A DNA stretch of 64,000 nucleotides from Rhizophlyctis rosea (GCA_027596075.1 JADGJC010000155.1:1-64000); one strand, 5' to 3'; numbered from the stretch's first letter, positions 47,679-58,651 are shown. Numbers and translations are program-made. The notes: generated by a model not told the origin, from the letters alone.

Positions 47679-48416
47679 ATGCCCCAACCTCCACCTCTTC
47701 TCGCTGCCCCTCGTATCCGCTTCATCAACGCCGTACCTCCCGCACAGGCTGAATTGCGTGCATGTCAGCAACGCCTCCCCAAATGTCAACGTCTGACCTC
47801 CAACGACATTCAATTTACCACAATGGCCATGCTCCTCTCCGCAACTTTGTACCAATTTGGAAGATACAGCAAGCGTCGGTGCATTTCTGGAAGCGACATC
47901 AGGGCATTCTGCAGAACGGAACCATACACCCATCACGATCTAGTGAACAAAGTTGCCTACCTGCTTCGTGTGTCGCAAACTTATTCCTTCGTCATGTCGA
48001 ACATCGGAAACAACGACTCATCCTTGGCTCGTCAGTCGCCAGATGCCCTTCATGCCTCGTTCGAAAACAACAGCAAAATATGGCGCACGTTGGTACCTTT
48101 CGGGGGTCACTTCCAGGTTCTCAGCATCATTCATCAACTCGATGGGCTGGTGCGGGAAGGCAAAACCTTGATGGCCTATTCTATGCCTCGATTTCATGTT
48201 GGAGACTATTGTTTCATGCATGGCTTCAAGTTCTGCCCATCGGGTGTTGGCCTGGTTTTATGTCCGGTCCGGCGTGCAAAGTATGTCCAATGCGGGTCCC
48301 TCCATCTCGAAGCTGTTGGACGCTGTTCCGGGTTTGCGGGAGAAACTAGGGTACTAGGGCCAAAATCAGACTATGTGGACGAGTTCAGGAGAGTCCAGGC
48401 CAGTGCGGTTTCTTGA
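47679..48416 (+). CDS. hypothetical protein
   Basis: The open frame has 245 codons from ATG to TGA. The same frame stays open upstream of the ATG. The composition looks protein-like in the second half (SFENNSKIWRTLVPFGGHF, GDYCFMHGFKF), but there is no recognised domain, signal peptide or membrane segment. A competing frame overlaps it, so coding status is uncertain. Confidence 0.35.
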   Translation: MPQPPPLLAAPRIRFINAVPPAQAELRACQQRLPKCQRLTSNDIQFTTMAMLLSATLYQFGRYSKRRCISGSDIRAFCRTEPYTHHDLVNKVAYLLRVSQTYSFVMSNIGNNDSSLARQSPDALHASFENNSKIWRTLVPFGGHFQVLSIIHQLDGLVREGKTLMAYSMPRFHVGDYCFMHGFKFCPSGVGLVLCPVRRAKYVQCGSLHLEAVGRCSGFAGETRVLGPKSDYVDEFRRVQASAVS

Positions 48417-49276
48417 TGAATTCGGTACGGGCGGGGGAAACTTGGCCAACTACCGGGTGTTGAAGAAGAAGATGGGAAGGGGAAGCACATCATGAAGGGC
48501 TGACGGGATTCCGCTCAATATGTAATAATTTATTCGGATGTTGAAAATTGTGGGGTAATTTTTGTAATAATCACCACGCACTTTCTTTTATATGTACGTC
48601 ATGCTTGTAAATATCCTTGCACTCAACTTCTGGATATATAAACACGTAAGTAAGAAGCTGGACTGCAGTCATGATTCCGTGGTCTGACCGACGATGGACT
48701 AGTTGAGATCGCGGTCGAGTAAATCAATGTTGGGGTTTTCGGACAAGTTACTAACGCTCAGCTGGATCAGAAGGTTTAAACCCATCACATTCAACTTGAA
48801 GGTCAAGGCAATGTCGACACATTCAGAAAATCTGAAAACAACACTGGGACCAAATGGCTCTGCCCAAGCCATCAGCGGGAAAAAAAAAAAACTGAACTAT
48901 TTCAAGACACAGGCTTCAACTGATCAAGGTTTACCCAAGAGAGGTGCATGAATAGTTCGGTTACATCCTCATCTCTGGTTGCACCTCTCCAGACACGCGG
49001 GGAGTGTAAAGAGACGCAAGTCAGACTGGAAAAGAAAAAAATACGAATCCAGTCTAACAACATGCATTCGATGAACCATAAATGGTAGATGCATTCCAGT
49101 CGGTCACCATCAATTTCTAGGACGCACCGGCGCTGGTGTCTCCTGAACACCACCCCGCCTTTCAAAACATGCGCGATGAAGTGACTTGAGGACGCCTGAA
49201 AACCCCCAAGTCACCGATGACGTAGGTCGCCTACAGCATATCCCGTCTGGCTTATTTCCACTCCTTTACATTCCAG
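48417..49276. other. no gene recognised
   Basis: Spacer containing the 3' side of the AlkB-like gene. Nothing else was seen. Confidence 0.45.
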
Positions 49277-52200
49277 TCACCCCGAATCCCTCAACATCAA
49301 CAATCCACTCGCCCCCTCCAACCGCCCAATGGCATCCCCACCCACGGCATCCTCATTACCATCCACTGCCCGCAACATAACAGTCTGGTCAGATTCCCTC
49401 CATTCCCCTGTATCATCTAGTACCGAGTTGCTCGTCTCCTCGCACTTCTTTGTCATCCGCCTAGCCGTGATCCCAAACCGTAGACCCTGCGGCATTACGG
49501 CATGTTCGTAGTGGCGTTGGACTTCTTTGCCGTACTGTGCGATGGGCAGTAGAGGAGTGTGAGAGAGGGTAAGATCAACATTACATGTGAACGGACACAG
49601 CGATCTTCCAACCAGGAAGACGCGATGCATGACGCTGCGAGGAACGTACCATTGTGACCACATCACCATGTTTCAACAAAAGTTTCAGAACTACTCTATT
49701 TGGTTCTGCTCGTCTTTTGGAGGTCTCTGCTTGACCCCCTTCTTCTTCCTGATGATACGCAACTGCGCCACTATATTCATTCTCTACTCCGCCCAAGCTT
49801 TTGGTCTGATCAATTGTCCTGTCTCCATCGCCTGCACCCACCACTCCACGCCAATCCGTAACATCCATGACATCCTCTTCCATTTTCACAACTGGTTCCC
49901 CTCCACCGGGCTTATCCTTAAATGTCCCTTCCTCGACTTTGACCACAACCACATCCCCGTCCTCTCCCTTAAGCCTCTTCAAGGATCCTCCATGCTCCTC
50001 CTTCATTCTCCGCTTCTTTGGCACCTTCCTTCTGAACCTCATTATACAGTCGCTCCCCAAACTCCATCCAACGATTGGCCCGTTGACCTCCTTCTCGCCG
50101 TCATCGTGGAAGGACATTTTTTGGCCTGCGATGTGAGGGATAGGTGACTTCTAAGGATCATATTTTTGTATGTTGAACAGCCCGTACCTGTCATGTAGCC
50201 GATGCAAAGCACTTCATTTAATTCCGTTGACGAAAGCGATTGCATTAGAGCATGGGCTTCGCGAACTGGTAGCGGTGACTGTGAGAGGGGTGTTGCGGGC
50301 AAGTCTACTGAGTGTCTAATCAATAGCATATGAGATAGGATTGCAGTGATGGATTATGAATGTAATGACATTTAATACCTACCTGTAAGCTTCGCCGGCA
50401 TTGAATGAGAAGTTCTGCGTCAGGAACCCTTTCACTAAATCGGCAATGTCGAGAGCAAGGGTCAAAAAGGAAACGGCATATAGTAAAGATGCTTTCGACC
50501 TCAAAATTTGAAGATCCAATATACCTCGATGCGCCAAAAACCTCCACCGTCTCAAGTCCACGCCTCCCTTCTGAAATTCCTGAAACAGCCGATCCGCCTC
50601 CCGCCTCAACGGCATCAGCCCATGGCACATCACATGCTCGATCCGGCCACCGTCCGGTAAGAAGTATGTCATTCTCAGTGCTCCACAACACGGAAATTGA
50701 TCCGCTACATCCAGTTGTATAGCTATATTAGAAGAAGGCAGCACAAATAATCGCCCATAAACCGATTTCCAATCCTGTATTGGACGGACGTGGGGAGGGA
50801 GGAGGTTATAGAATGGGATCGGATTGTGCTGGTAGTGTTTTGCGTACTATTGTTGCATTGATTTTTGAGTTGAAGCGGGTTGCAACGATCATCAGGGGAC
50901 CCATCCCGACCTACATGGCAGCTTGGACATTGCCATTTGGACCAATGTTCTCGGCATGCGATGCGGTAGCAGTTGGGGCAACGCAGCGCGCAAGGCATGA
51001 GACGCTCCATTTCTGGTGTTGGAGGATCCGAAATGATGGAATGAGGTGGAAATCTGGGATTCAGCGGAGGTAAGAAAAATTTGGGCATCCTTAAATCTTT
51101 TCATGAAAGGATCAAGACGTCACACCTACATGCGTTCCATTTCCTCACCCAACAAAGCTGGTCTCAAAAAAGCAGGATTGTATTCCATCTCTCCAGCTCT
51201 TATCCAAACCGCTTCTCTCCACCTTCCGTGACCTATACACCAAAACCGCTTGCACGATGGGCTCAGACACATCCATTCCGTGTAAATGCGGGGCGACTCA
51301 GTTTCGCACAATGAGCAGAGCAAGGTCTCGATAGGTTCACGCAGCGATTGTTCATTGGACGTCATGAACCAGGCGTCAGTGGTGTTGGTCTCCAGGAACT
51401 GATAGCGGAACTTCCAGCGGAGAAAAGGGGTTTGGCCATCATCGGAAGTGAATTGAGAACTTTGAGATGACGCAGATGTGAAATCGGGCTCTGGCCAGTA
51501 ATGGGTTATGATATACCTGTGTAAGGATGTCAAAACAATGACGATATAATAGATTGACCAATGCAACGGGTATCCAACCATCCTAAAACACAATATCGAT
51601 GCGGTATTTCGAAATCAGCTAAAGAGTATCCAGAGCCCATTATTGCCACTATTGGCTTTCGCAGTTTATGATTATTGATCATTGCAGATATCGATCGGTC
51701 AGTCTCTGCTTGGGATTCTAGCAAGATGCTGGCATGTGTGGTTCCTCCTCCGATGACGGATTCAGAGTGTGAAGAAATGGCTGCAGGCGATTGTGCTTGG
51801 GCCAGACTGTTCCCTTCAGCTTTACCGCCAGCATGAGATATGTAGACCTTCCCTGCCCATCGGTCTCTAGGCGCAGAGAATCCTTTGGAGGCGTGTTAGG
51901 GCCGTTCCGCTATTTGCATATTCCCCCAATATTCATAAGTCATACCGTCGATCAATTGCCCATGCACGATCTTGTTCTTGCTATAAACCCCTCCTGATTC
52001 GATGTCAGCTCACCAATTGTGCTTGGTGCCGTACGTAATGGAGCTTGCCTTGGTACGATCTAAAGTATGGACAGCCTAGGCCAGAAGTTTCTCAACAAAT
52101 CACGCAACCACATTTCGACATTCGTAGAGAATGACTTTCTACCTTCACACAGCTCCTGCCTCGTTTCACACCAGACGGTAGGTTGCCCAATTGTGCGTGC

Positions 52201-52284
52201 AATGGGACTGAGTGCAATGATTTCGGGGGGTTCGTGGTCCAGTTGGACTTCGGCCCCTTGCCAGGTAATGTTCTTCTGCTTCAT
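49277..52284 (-). CDS. AlkB-like 2OG-Fe(II) dioxygenase with Cys-rich modules
   Basis: Ten minus-strand exons join in phase to 735 residues, stop TGA: 52284-52143, 51993-51946, 51882-51579, 51516-51149, 51096-50915, 50774-50525, 50434-50383, 50315-50188, 50125-49650, 49534-49277. In order: WCETRQELCE (about 37), GGVYSKNKIVHGQLIDG, FSAPRDRWAG...ISHAGGK, HRYCVLGW; a zinc-type module CSLC..SPRIYTEWMCLSPSC; a second, CPNCYRIAC..WQCPSC; VKGFLTQNFS; then the catalytic core. The core has FHDDGE (H498, D500, the HxD iron ligands), GPIVGWSLGS, HGDVVTM, YEHAV (H661, second His ligand) and LRFGITARR (2-oxoglutarate-binding Arg). From memory this is the layout of a large AlkB-like family expanded in Agaricomycetes and present in other fungi, with substrate unknown. 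Two VKxEE stretches between HxD and the distal His fit the SUMO-site consensus. Start at M52284 is minimal; an upstream exon is possible. Confidence 0.92.
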
Positions 52285-52820
52285 AATGGGCTTCGTCTTC
52301 CTGGCGATTTTGACTATAACCGAGGTATCGGAGAGTATTGAGGACGCGTCTTTGACTATTGAATGTCCCAAAATGGCCTACGAAAGGTGCACTTGCATAT
52401 GGATGGCCAGTCTGCACTTTGGTTGGGCGGGGCGGTGCTCCAGTGTTCCAAGGGGTAATGGCGGCTGTCAAAAGTGAGCACTGCGGCCTTCAGACTCTTG
52501 TGGTAAGCATATGGTTCACACCGTAGTAGCCGGAGCTGTTTATACTCTTGACAACGCCCTGGGCACAACCATACTGCAATTGTTAACGGGGCATGAATAT
52601 TGGTACAAAACCGCCAAGGTACTCACTCAGAAGGCTGGGAACCAGAAGAACGTTTCAGGGTCTGTGGAGCCGCCTTCGGAGGTTTTCGGGCAAGCAGTGT
52701 GACACAAAGGACGCGAGGGTCCTAGAACCAGACAGCCATTTTCTCACGCCCATGAAGCAAATGTCTGTAGTCTGTAGGTGGGCCATACCGGTGGGAGCTG
52801 CGTTAGGAGTGGTAGGTTGG
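52285..52820. other. intergenic
   Basis: Upstream of the minus-strand AlkB-like gene and of the plus-strand TATA box at 52821. No separate gene was recognised. Confidence 0.4.
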
Positions 52821-52827
52821 TATAAAA
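52821..52827 (+). promoter_or_regulatory. TATA box of the low-complexity gene
   Basis: TATAAAA, 102-108 bp before the ATG at 52929, followed by a CT-rich leader, a common fungal promoter arrangement. Confidence 0.6.
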
Positions 52828-52928
52828 TGAAGGTTATGAACACTTCCCTCTCTCGCCCTCTCCCTCTCTCCCTCTCTGCCTTCCTTTCCCTCACTACCAC
52901 AATCCCACAATCCAACGCGACACGAAAA

Positions 52929-53564
52929 ATGGTGAGTAGACGGTTTGTCACCTGCCGGAGTGGTCACCATACTCATCAACCACCAGGACCCAATAGCTCA
53001 ACTCCAACTGGTGCATGGCCGAGTCCGCGGTGTGCTTAGTCGCCCGCCCCCCATCCTCCACAATCTTGACGAAGCGCCCGCGGTTTCGCTCATCGGCCTC
53101 CTTTCGGGTAATGATTTGTGTCTTGTGTCTGTGGTATTTCGCGTTACTGACTTTCTTCCAATGCGTTTGCAAAAGACGCTTGGGGCCATATCACCTCAGC
53201 ACCTCACGACCCTTCTCATTCCGTCGCACAACCTACCAGTGACTCCAGTCACTCCCGCACAGTTGTCGCTGCAAACTGCTCCCACCCAACCTCCCTCCCA
53301 CACACAAAACCCCCAACAACCACAACAACAGCCACAACGGCAGCAGCCACAACGGCAGCAGCAACAATGTCAACTACAACGACCTTCCACCCAACAGCAA
53401 GTGCCGCAAAACCCGCCAGTACAGCCCGTTGGACCCTCTCAAACCCGCTACCCAAATCCCCTCCCGCGTTTCCAAAAAACGCCACGCCCCCAGCCAGTGG
53501 TGCCCGAGTAGGGCGGTCCGAGCAGTTCCCGTGCAGGACCTGGCGTCAAACGGAAGTGGGATGA
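52929..53564 (+). CDS. low-complexity protein, unknown
   Basis: The first exon is just ATG (52929-52931), cut by a GTGAGT donor. Exon 2 (52987-53107) gives DPIAQLQLVHGRVRGVLSRP and PAVSLIGLLSG, and exon 3 starts at 53176 after an intron with TACTGAC and a CAAAAG acceptor. In phase, exon 3 encodes a Thr/Ala/Pro/Ser-rich tail to TGA at 53564 (170 residues). The unspliced frame would instead give a Gln/Pro-rich tail (QQPQQQPQRQ), so the tail's real frame needs transcript data. TATA box, CT-rich leader and splice sites support a real gene. No domain is recognised. Confidence 0.5.
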
Positions 53565-53647
53565 TGGGCCGGATGTGACGACGGGACCGAGGCCGGGTGG
53601 GGCGGGCGGTGGTGGTGCTGGAGAGGAGGGACAGCGACAGAGCCAGC

Positions 53648-53657
53648 NNNNNNNNNN
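53648..53657. other. assembly gap, 10 N in GC-rich sequence
   Basis: Ten Ns, flanked on the right by about 170 bp that is almost pure G on the plus strand (long G runs at 53687-53810). The gap is probably a sequencing or assembly failure of unknown true length. Confidence 0.95.
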
Positions 53658-54127
53658 CTGAGAGTGAGGTGAAGAGGGAGGCGGAGGGGGGAGGGAAGGG
53701 GCGTGCAGGGGAGGGGGGGGCGGGGACGGGGGGGGGGCGGCCGGGTGCGGGGGAGGGTGGGGCGGGGGGACGGGGGGTGATGGCGGGGGGGGGGCAAGGG
53801 GGCAAGTGCGGGAGTAAGAGTGGATTGGAAGTGGTAGGTGGGGTGGGCGAGGAGGGGGTTGAGTTCGTGTTTTTTCGACAGGGTTCGATATGAATACTTG
53901 TAAATGCCAGTTTTTTATTGTAAAAGTCATCAGGGGAGCACGAAGCTAGTGAACGAACATTCGTTTTCCGCTTTTTGCTGTCTTTGAGTATACCCAATAA
54001 TACAACATACATGTTATTTGATTCTTCGCGTTTGAGTTCGACATATCAAGGTGGTGAGAAAATGGAATAAGAAGTAAACAGATGAATGAAAAATCCATGT
54101 AACACACAACTCCCCCACCGAAAATAA

Positions 54128-54660
54128 TCACACACCCCTTCCTCCTCCATAGACCCCCTCCGGCAACATATCCGTATCTAACTGATAATCGCACCTGACT
54201 CTAAGCGCTTTTACCCTTTCTCCACCGCTGGTGCCGCCGCACCCGCCGCACCCGCTACACCCACCAACCTCCCACCCGCCAACCCAGTTCGATTTTACGT
54301 TACGAACGCCGTGCAGTTGCGTCATGAGGGTTCTCAACCCTGCGTCGACAATGATGCAGTAGTGGGAGAGGACGAGGATTTGGAGGCTGGTGCTGCAAGG
54401 GGAGGAGGAGAGGGCGTGGAAAATTGTGTTGGTTGTTTGGGACGAGATCGAGGGGGATGAGTATGTAGCAATAATGGACGAGGTGGGTCAGGGAGGTGTC
54501 AGTGAGGAGTTCTTAGCCGGTGAATTCACGGGTGTGGAGGGGGGTTTGATTTTGTGATTTTGGTTAGGGTTGTGTTGGTGAGGTTTAGGTGGGTGAGGGT
54601 GGTGAGGATGCCGAGGAGGGTAGGCTTGTTGCAAAGTCAGATCCAAATCTCTTTCGATAC
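54128..54660 (-). pseudogene. leucine-rich-repeat-like relic
   Basis: The minus strand reads TLLGILTTLTHLNLTNTTLTKI, then TSLTHLVHYCYILIPLDLV, then CSTSLQILVLSHYCIIV and VKALRVRCDYQLDTDMLPEG to a stop. Each resembles the LxxLxL beat of F-box/LRR proteins, but the three lie in different frames with stops between. It is a decayed gene, or one with several indels. It ends close to the 3' end of the E2 gene. Confidence 0.45.
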
Positions 54661-54783
54661 ATTGCAAACGCCAATCCGCAATGGATACATACCGGAAGGA
54701 CGAGGCGTTTCTTTGGTTAGTAAGACGATGAGTCGTCGTTTTAGAAAATAGCTGCGCAGTTCGATTTGCACAGCTTCATCAGT

Positions 54784-55338
54784 TCAACTACGACTCCTCC
54801 ACCCTTCCCGCACCCTTTCATTGTAGTCCTTCCGGTTCTCCTGTGACAGCCGCGGGGTTTCGCCGTTTGCGGGACTGTTGGGGTTGGGGTTGTGCAGGAG
54901 GGATCGTGTGGAGGTCAGAATCGTTGCTACGTCGTATGTTAGAGACCTGCGTGTGCGAGCCAAGGAAGGGTTATGTGTGATCGATGTCAGCGCCACGTCT
55001 TTCGAGCAGGAGCTTCGCAACGCCCCACCAAACACTGACTATGAAACATACCACCGGTTGACAAAACATTCCAAACACAAATCCCCATTCGCGTACACAT
55101 TGGGGTGGAACATTTTCGGAATGAACTTCACGCGTGGGGGCTTTGTTGGGTAAGATTCATCAAACGTGAAAACGGGTCTGAAAATGCCGGGTTGAAAGGA
55201 AGTTTCTTCTATACCGAAGATGACGGCGTTCCAGACCACGACGTTGTTGGGGCAGGGGGCGCCTAAGACGCCTTCTGGTGGGTTGGTTTAAAGACGCTTG
55301 AAGTCTTGCATGAAGCGATGTCTTGCTGGGTTGGACAT
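54784..55338 (-). CDS. Rad6/Ubc2-type ubiquitin-conjugating enzyme E2, in-frame TAA at codon 17
   Basis: Exons 55338-55052 and 54946-54784 on the minus strand make 150 codons, stop TGA, with a 105-nt intron. It begins [16 protein letters not shown], typical of Rad6. Next is TAA (55290-55288), then [51 protein letters not shown] (active-site Cys in the usual place), and across the intron [13 protein letters not shown] and [10 protein letters not shown]. Rad6 proteins commonly have Gln right after FKRL. Length matches the family (about 150). Rad6 works with RING E3s in DNA-damage tolerance and histone H2B ubiquitylation. Some core positions differ from the norm (CLECFVNRW where CLDILQNRW is usual), so this could be a diverging paralogue or a young pseudogene. 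Confidence 0.85.
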
Positions 55339-56089
55339 GATCTTTCGAAGCGTGGGGTTCCTCTTCAAGTGCCGACCGCGTCCAAAGCAATATCCTGTCT
55401 TGATGTTTCCGGATGGACACCACGGCAGCGCATACTTGGTCTGCGTCTGGGGATGCTTCATCGACGCATGCAAGCGACTCAGACCAAGTTCCCGGTCAGT
55501 CCCGCCCAACTCCTTCGCAGTGCCTCCTTCATCACCGGCCAACAGCCAACCCTCCGCCACTTTCTTTATCACCACCAGTTCAGAACACTTTCTTCGCCAC
55601 CGCCGGCGTCTTTCTCTTGATCATCGGTACGCTGCTCCGAACGTTCCGCACCGCCCTCATCAACACGCTCAACAGGCTGATCACCCACTTCCCACCCTTT
55701 GCGTTCGTTGAGTCTTCCCAATCTGGTCTGACGCCTTCTTTGAAGAGGTAATAGTTGGAGCCGGCGGCTAGTTAGGAGGCTTTTTGGACATATTGCGAAG
55801 CAAATGATTAGAACCAGATGGATATAGGAGAATGCCCACGGGCCTCGCGATTGCTTCCCGGAATGCAGTCGTTACGACCCGATACGATCCAATCCACCCT
55901 AATTGGCCAATGCTATAAGCAACACTAGGAGACCAAACCCTCAAGCGGGAGCCAGCTGACTACAATCAGGCCTCCAACAGCGGGTCGTAACAGCACAATA
56001 TACTGCCTCACCAGCAGCCCGCTACCCTCACCACTCTCTCACGCACTCTCGCACCCCCAATGAGCACCTCCGCCAACTCAAGTGCTCAC
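55339..56089. other. no gene recognised
   Basis: Spacer between the E2 gene and the eIF4E-like relic. No eIF4E C-terminal half could be found here. Confidence 0.4.
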
Positions 56090-56364
56090 CACAGAAATCG
56101 TCCACGGATCGAAGGTAATCAAGTTCGTCAAGTTCTGAGCCTAGTTTGCCTGGTTGTCTCTTTGCCTGGGTTGTCGAACCACATTGTCCAGCGGTCTTCG
56201 AGGGAGTGCTTAGCGTTGAAGTTGACGGGGTTTTTGAAGATTGTTGTGACGCCGTCGTCTTTGGGGTCGTCGTCGCCGGTTTGGAGGACATTTGTTGGTG
56301 GGTGCGACGGGATGACGAGCCAGCTATTTGGGTGGACAGTATTGGCAGGGACACCATGAGACAT
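56090..56364 (-). pseudogene. truncated eIF4E-like relic
   Basis: From ATG at 56364 the minus strand reads VNFNAKHSLEDRWTMWF, the start of the cap-binding protein eIF4E (usually HPLxxxWxxWF). The frame is then lost. Shifted pieces NLTNLITFD and VDDFCG correspond to the FDTVEDFW block, with Trp replaced by Cys. The downstream two thirds, including the second cap-binding Trp, were not found. Confidence 0.55.
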
Positions 56365-56527
56365 TGTTTTCAGGGAGAATCTGCACCTTGCCTGTGACTA
56401 CCTGTGTGCTGCCAGACTCATTCTTGGTCGTGATGAAAGTGTGGAGCGTGGTAAATTGTCCTCCATCAGTCACGGGCGTTGTTCACGATCAAAGGACACA
56501 GTGTTACACCAAACACCAAGGGTCAAA

Positions 56528-57000
56528 TTCATTCCAGTTTCCACTCTGCACTTCCTTCGATAAGAAGGCCCCAGGCTTGTGACTGGCATAGCGTCATTAA
56601 AAACTCGGGAGAAGTATCACTGATACTAACTCCTGGACTTAAGTCTTGATAAAAGTCATTTGACTTCGATTACTTCGATTGTATTTGGATTGTTTGATTG
56701 ATTGTGAAAGTGTTCGAACACTTTCTTATTTGATTGTTGGTTGATTCGGGGAAACCCCGGGCCCACTCTCATATGTCCTACGGCTTGAAAACTCGGGCCT
56801 AGACATAGAGAATCCCATCGGCTTACGGCTTTAAAACTGAGGCCTAGGCGTCGGGATAGCCATTACCCAAAGGGGGTCGCAAAATCTACTACCAGGCTTG
56901 ACCAGGACCTGATGCGAGGCCGCAGAACCACGAATGGAGCCGGGCAGCCTAACCGAATCTTCCGCGTAACCTTCGAAGTCTGGACCCTCCAATTCACCAG
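56528..57000. repeat. dispersed repeat, copy 2
   Basis: Shares several blocks with 6410-6835 in the same orientation. It carries its own pair of tandem units (CTACGGCTTGAAAACTCGGGC and CTTACGGCTTTAAAACTGAG) where copy 1 has a different duplicated unit. A 20-bp perfect palindrome centred on TTCGAA lies at 56706-56725 in this copy. Confidence 0.7.
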
Positions 57001-58505
57001 TCAGCGCTAACTGGTTGCAGGGAGGAACCTCTGCATGAGCGACAGAGGGTGCATTCCAATCCGGTTCCCAACCACAGGACTCGGGCTAACCCTGTCGCTA
57101 GGAACTCCTGGCTCAAAGAGCTCACCAGGATGGATGGATGCCATGAAAAAGACTGGATGGTGTTGCGGCATGAATGGCTGAGGAAAAGAAATGGGAAGGA
57201 AGGAGCAGGAAAGCGTCTTCTTTTGTTGGAGCCGAATCGCTGGGTCTGGGCGTGGCTGAAAATGGCGCTATGAATCAAAAAGCCACAAGCCATCATCAAT
57301 AGGACCCTGCAAGCCCCACAAACGCGTTACGTTGTGCCCTTATATGCATTGATACTCTCGTTTTAGTACGGTTTTACAATATTGATTGGCACACATATTG
57401 ACCAAGCTCGTATCCTCATTCCTTGCTGTTGAATAATTCATGGAGTATCACGCTGGATCAACGGTGGCCGTGAAGTCTAGATGGCAATGAGTGATACAAA
57501 GGTCGCAAAGGTCCATTGCATGGCCTGAGATCGCAACAGTGATTTCGTGCGGCCGTGCCACTGGAGGATGATCTGACCCAAGCTATGCGTGAAGTGATCC
57601 ATCCTGGCTCGTGGTCCCCGGTGAAGGGAGACACCATTTCAGTCCTCACTGCCATGTCATGATAAGAATGTGTTGCAGCCTTCATGATTCGTCAAGATAC
57701 ATTACGCCAGAGGCCGCAGAGGTGTGTTTGGGTCATGACAGAGACTCAATCCACAAACTTGTCCCGCCCAATATACCGCAACCAACAGCATGATGTCATA
57801 AAAGAGGTCTAGTCAAACCTGCAATGATATGATTATTGGGACAACCGCATATTCACTTTCACTTTGGAAAGAATCGTTGGAGTAGTTTTATCTGTTTACA
57901 TTGGGATCTTGAAAAGCATGATTGGGCACTCTCCAGAACCTGTTATCATATTCATCATCCATCAAATACTAACAACTGTATGAGCCCAACTTTTGTGTGG
58001 GACCTGTGAGAAGTTGGTATGGAACTGCCGCAAAGCAGATGACAACAAGTTGAACATCCTGTCTCCTCAATCCCCAGTCCCTATTCGGCTGGATATAATC
58101 AGCCCATCAGCCAGCAAATCAAAACTTGCCCGAGAGTCTAAGGCCTTTGAATGCACATCCAAATCAACGAACATACTCACTCACTCACTTGCAGACTGCT
58201 TGTGAGCAAAGGACGAATGTCTCCACAAGCAAAAGCTCAGAGTCGGGTTGGTGTAGAACTCATAGTGATTACGACAGGTCCACGGTGTAATCATCAAGGT
58301 CCAGTATAACTAATATGTAGTGTATGTCCACGGTGTAATCAACTTAATCAGGTTCAGTATGTCACCGAGCTGCTGGTGTCCGCACGACCTTAGTGACCTC
58401 CAATGACCTTGCTTTGCCCAGAGTCCCCAGGGACCCCCGAGGTGAGCAGTGTGGGAGACGCGAACGCGCACATGTCGACTGCGGAAAATCAGTGTGGCAC
58501 TGTCA
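57001..58505. other. no gene recognised
   Basis: Short frames only. Near 58276-58350 the phrase CCACGGTGTAATCA and its surroundings occur twice about 50 bp apart. Confidence 0.45.
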
Positions 58506-58513
58506 TATATAAG
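58506..58513 (+). promoter_or_regulatory. TATA box of the coiled-coil gene
   Basis: TATATAAG, about 140 bp before the ATG at 58652, followed by a CT-rich leader. Confidence 0.55.
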
Positions 58514-58651
58514 CCCCTTCCCCTCCTCGCCTCCCTCCTCAAATTCGTGCCTCCTACATTCACACAAAGTTCACACCAGGTCACTTCGACTCACTGCCCA
58601 TCATACGAATACGCCAATAGAGCTCACCGTATACCCCGGACATTACAAATC

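Noticed and set aside
56090..56364. Functional eIF4E gene
   Set aside because: Frame lost after about 60 codons, a conserved Trp replaced, and no C-terminal half nearby.
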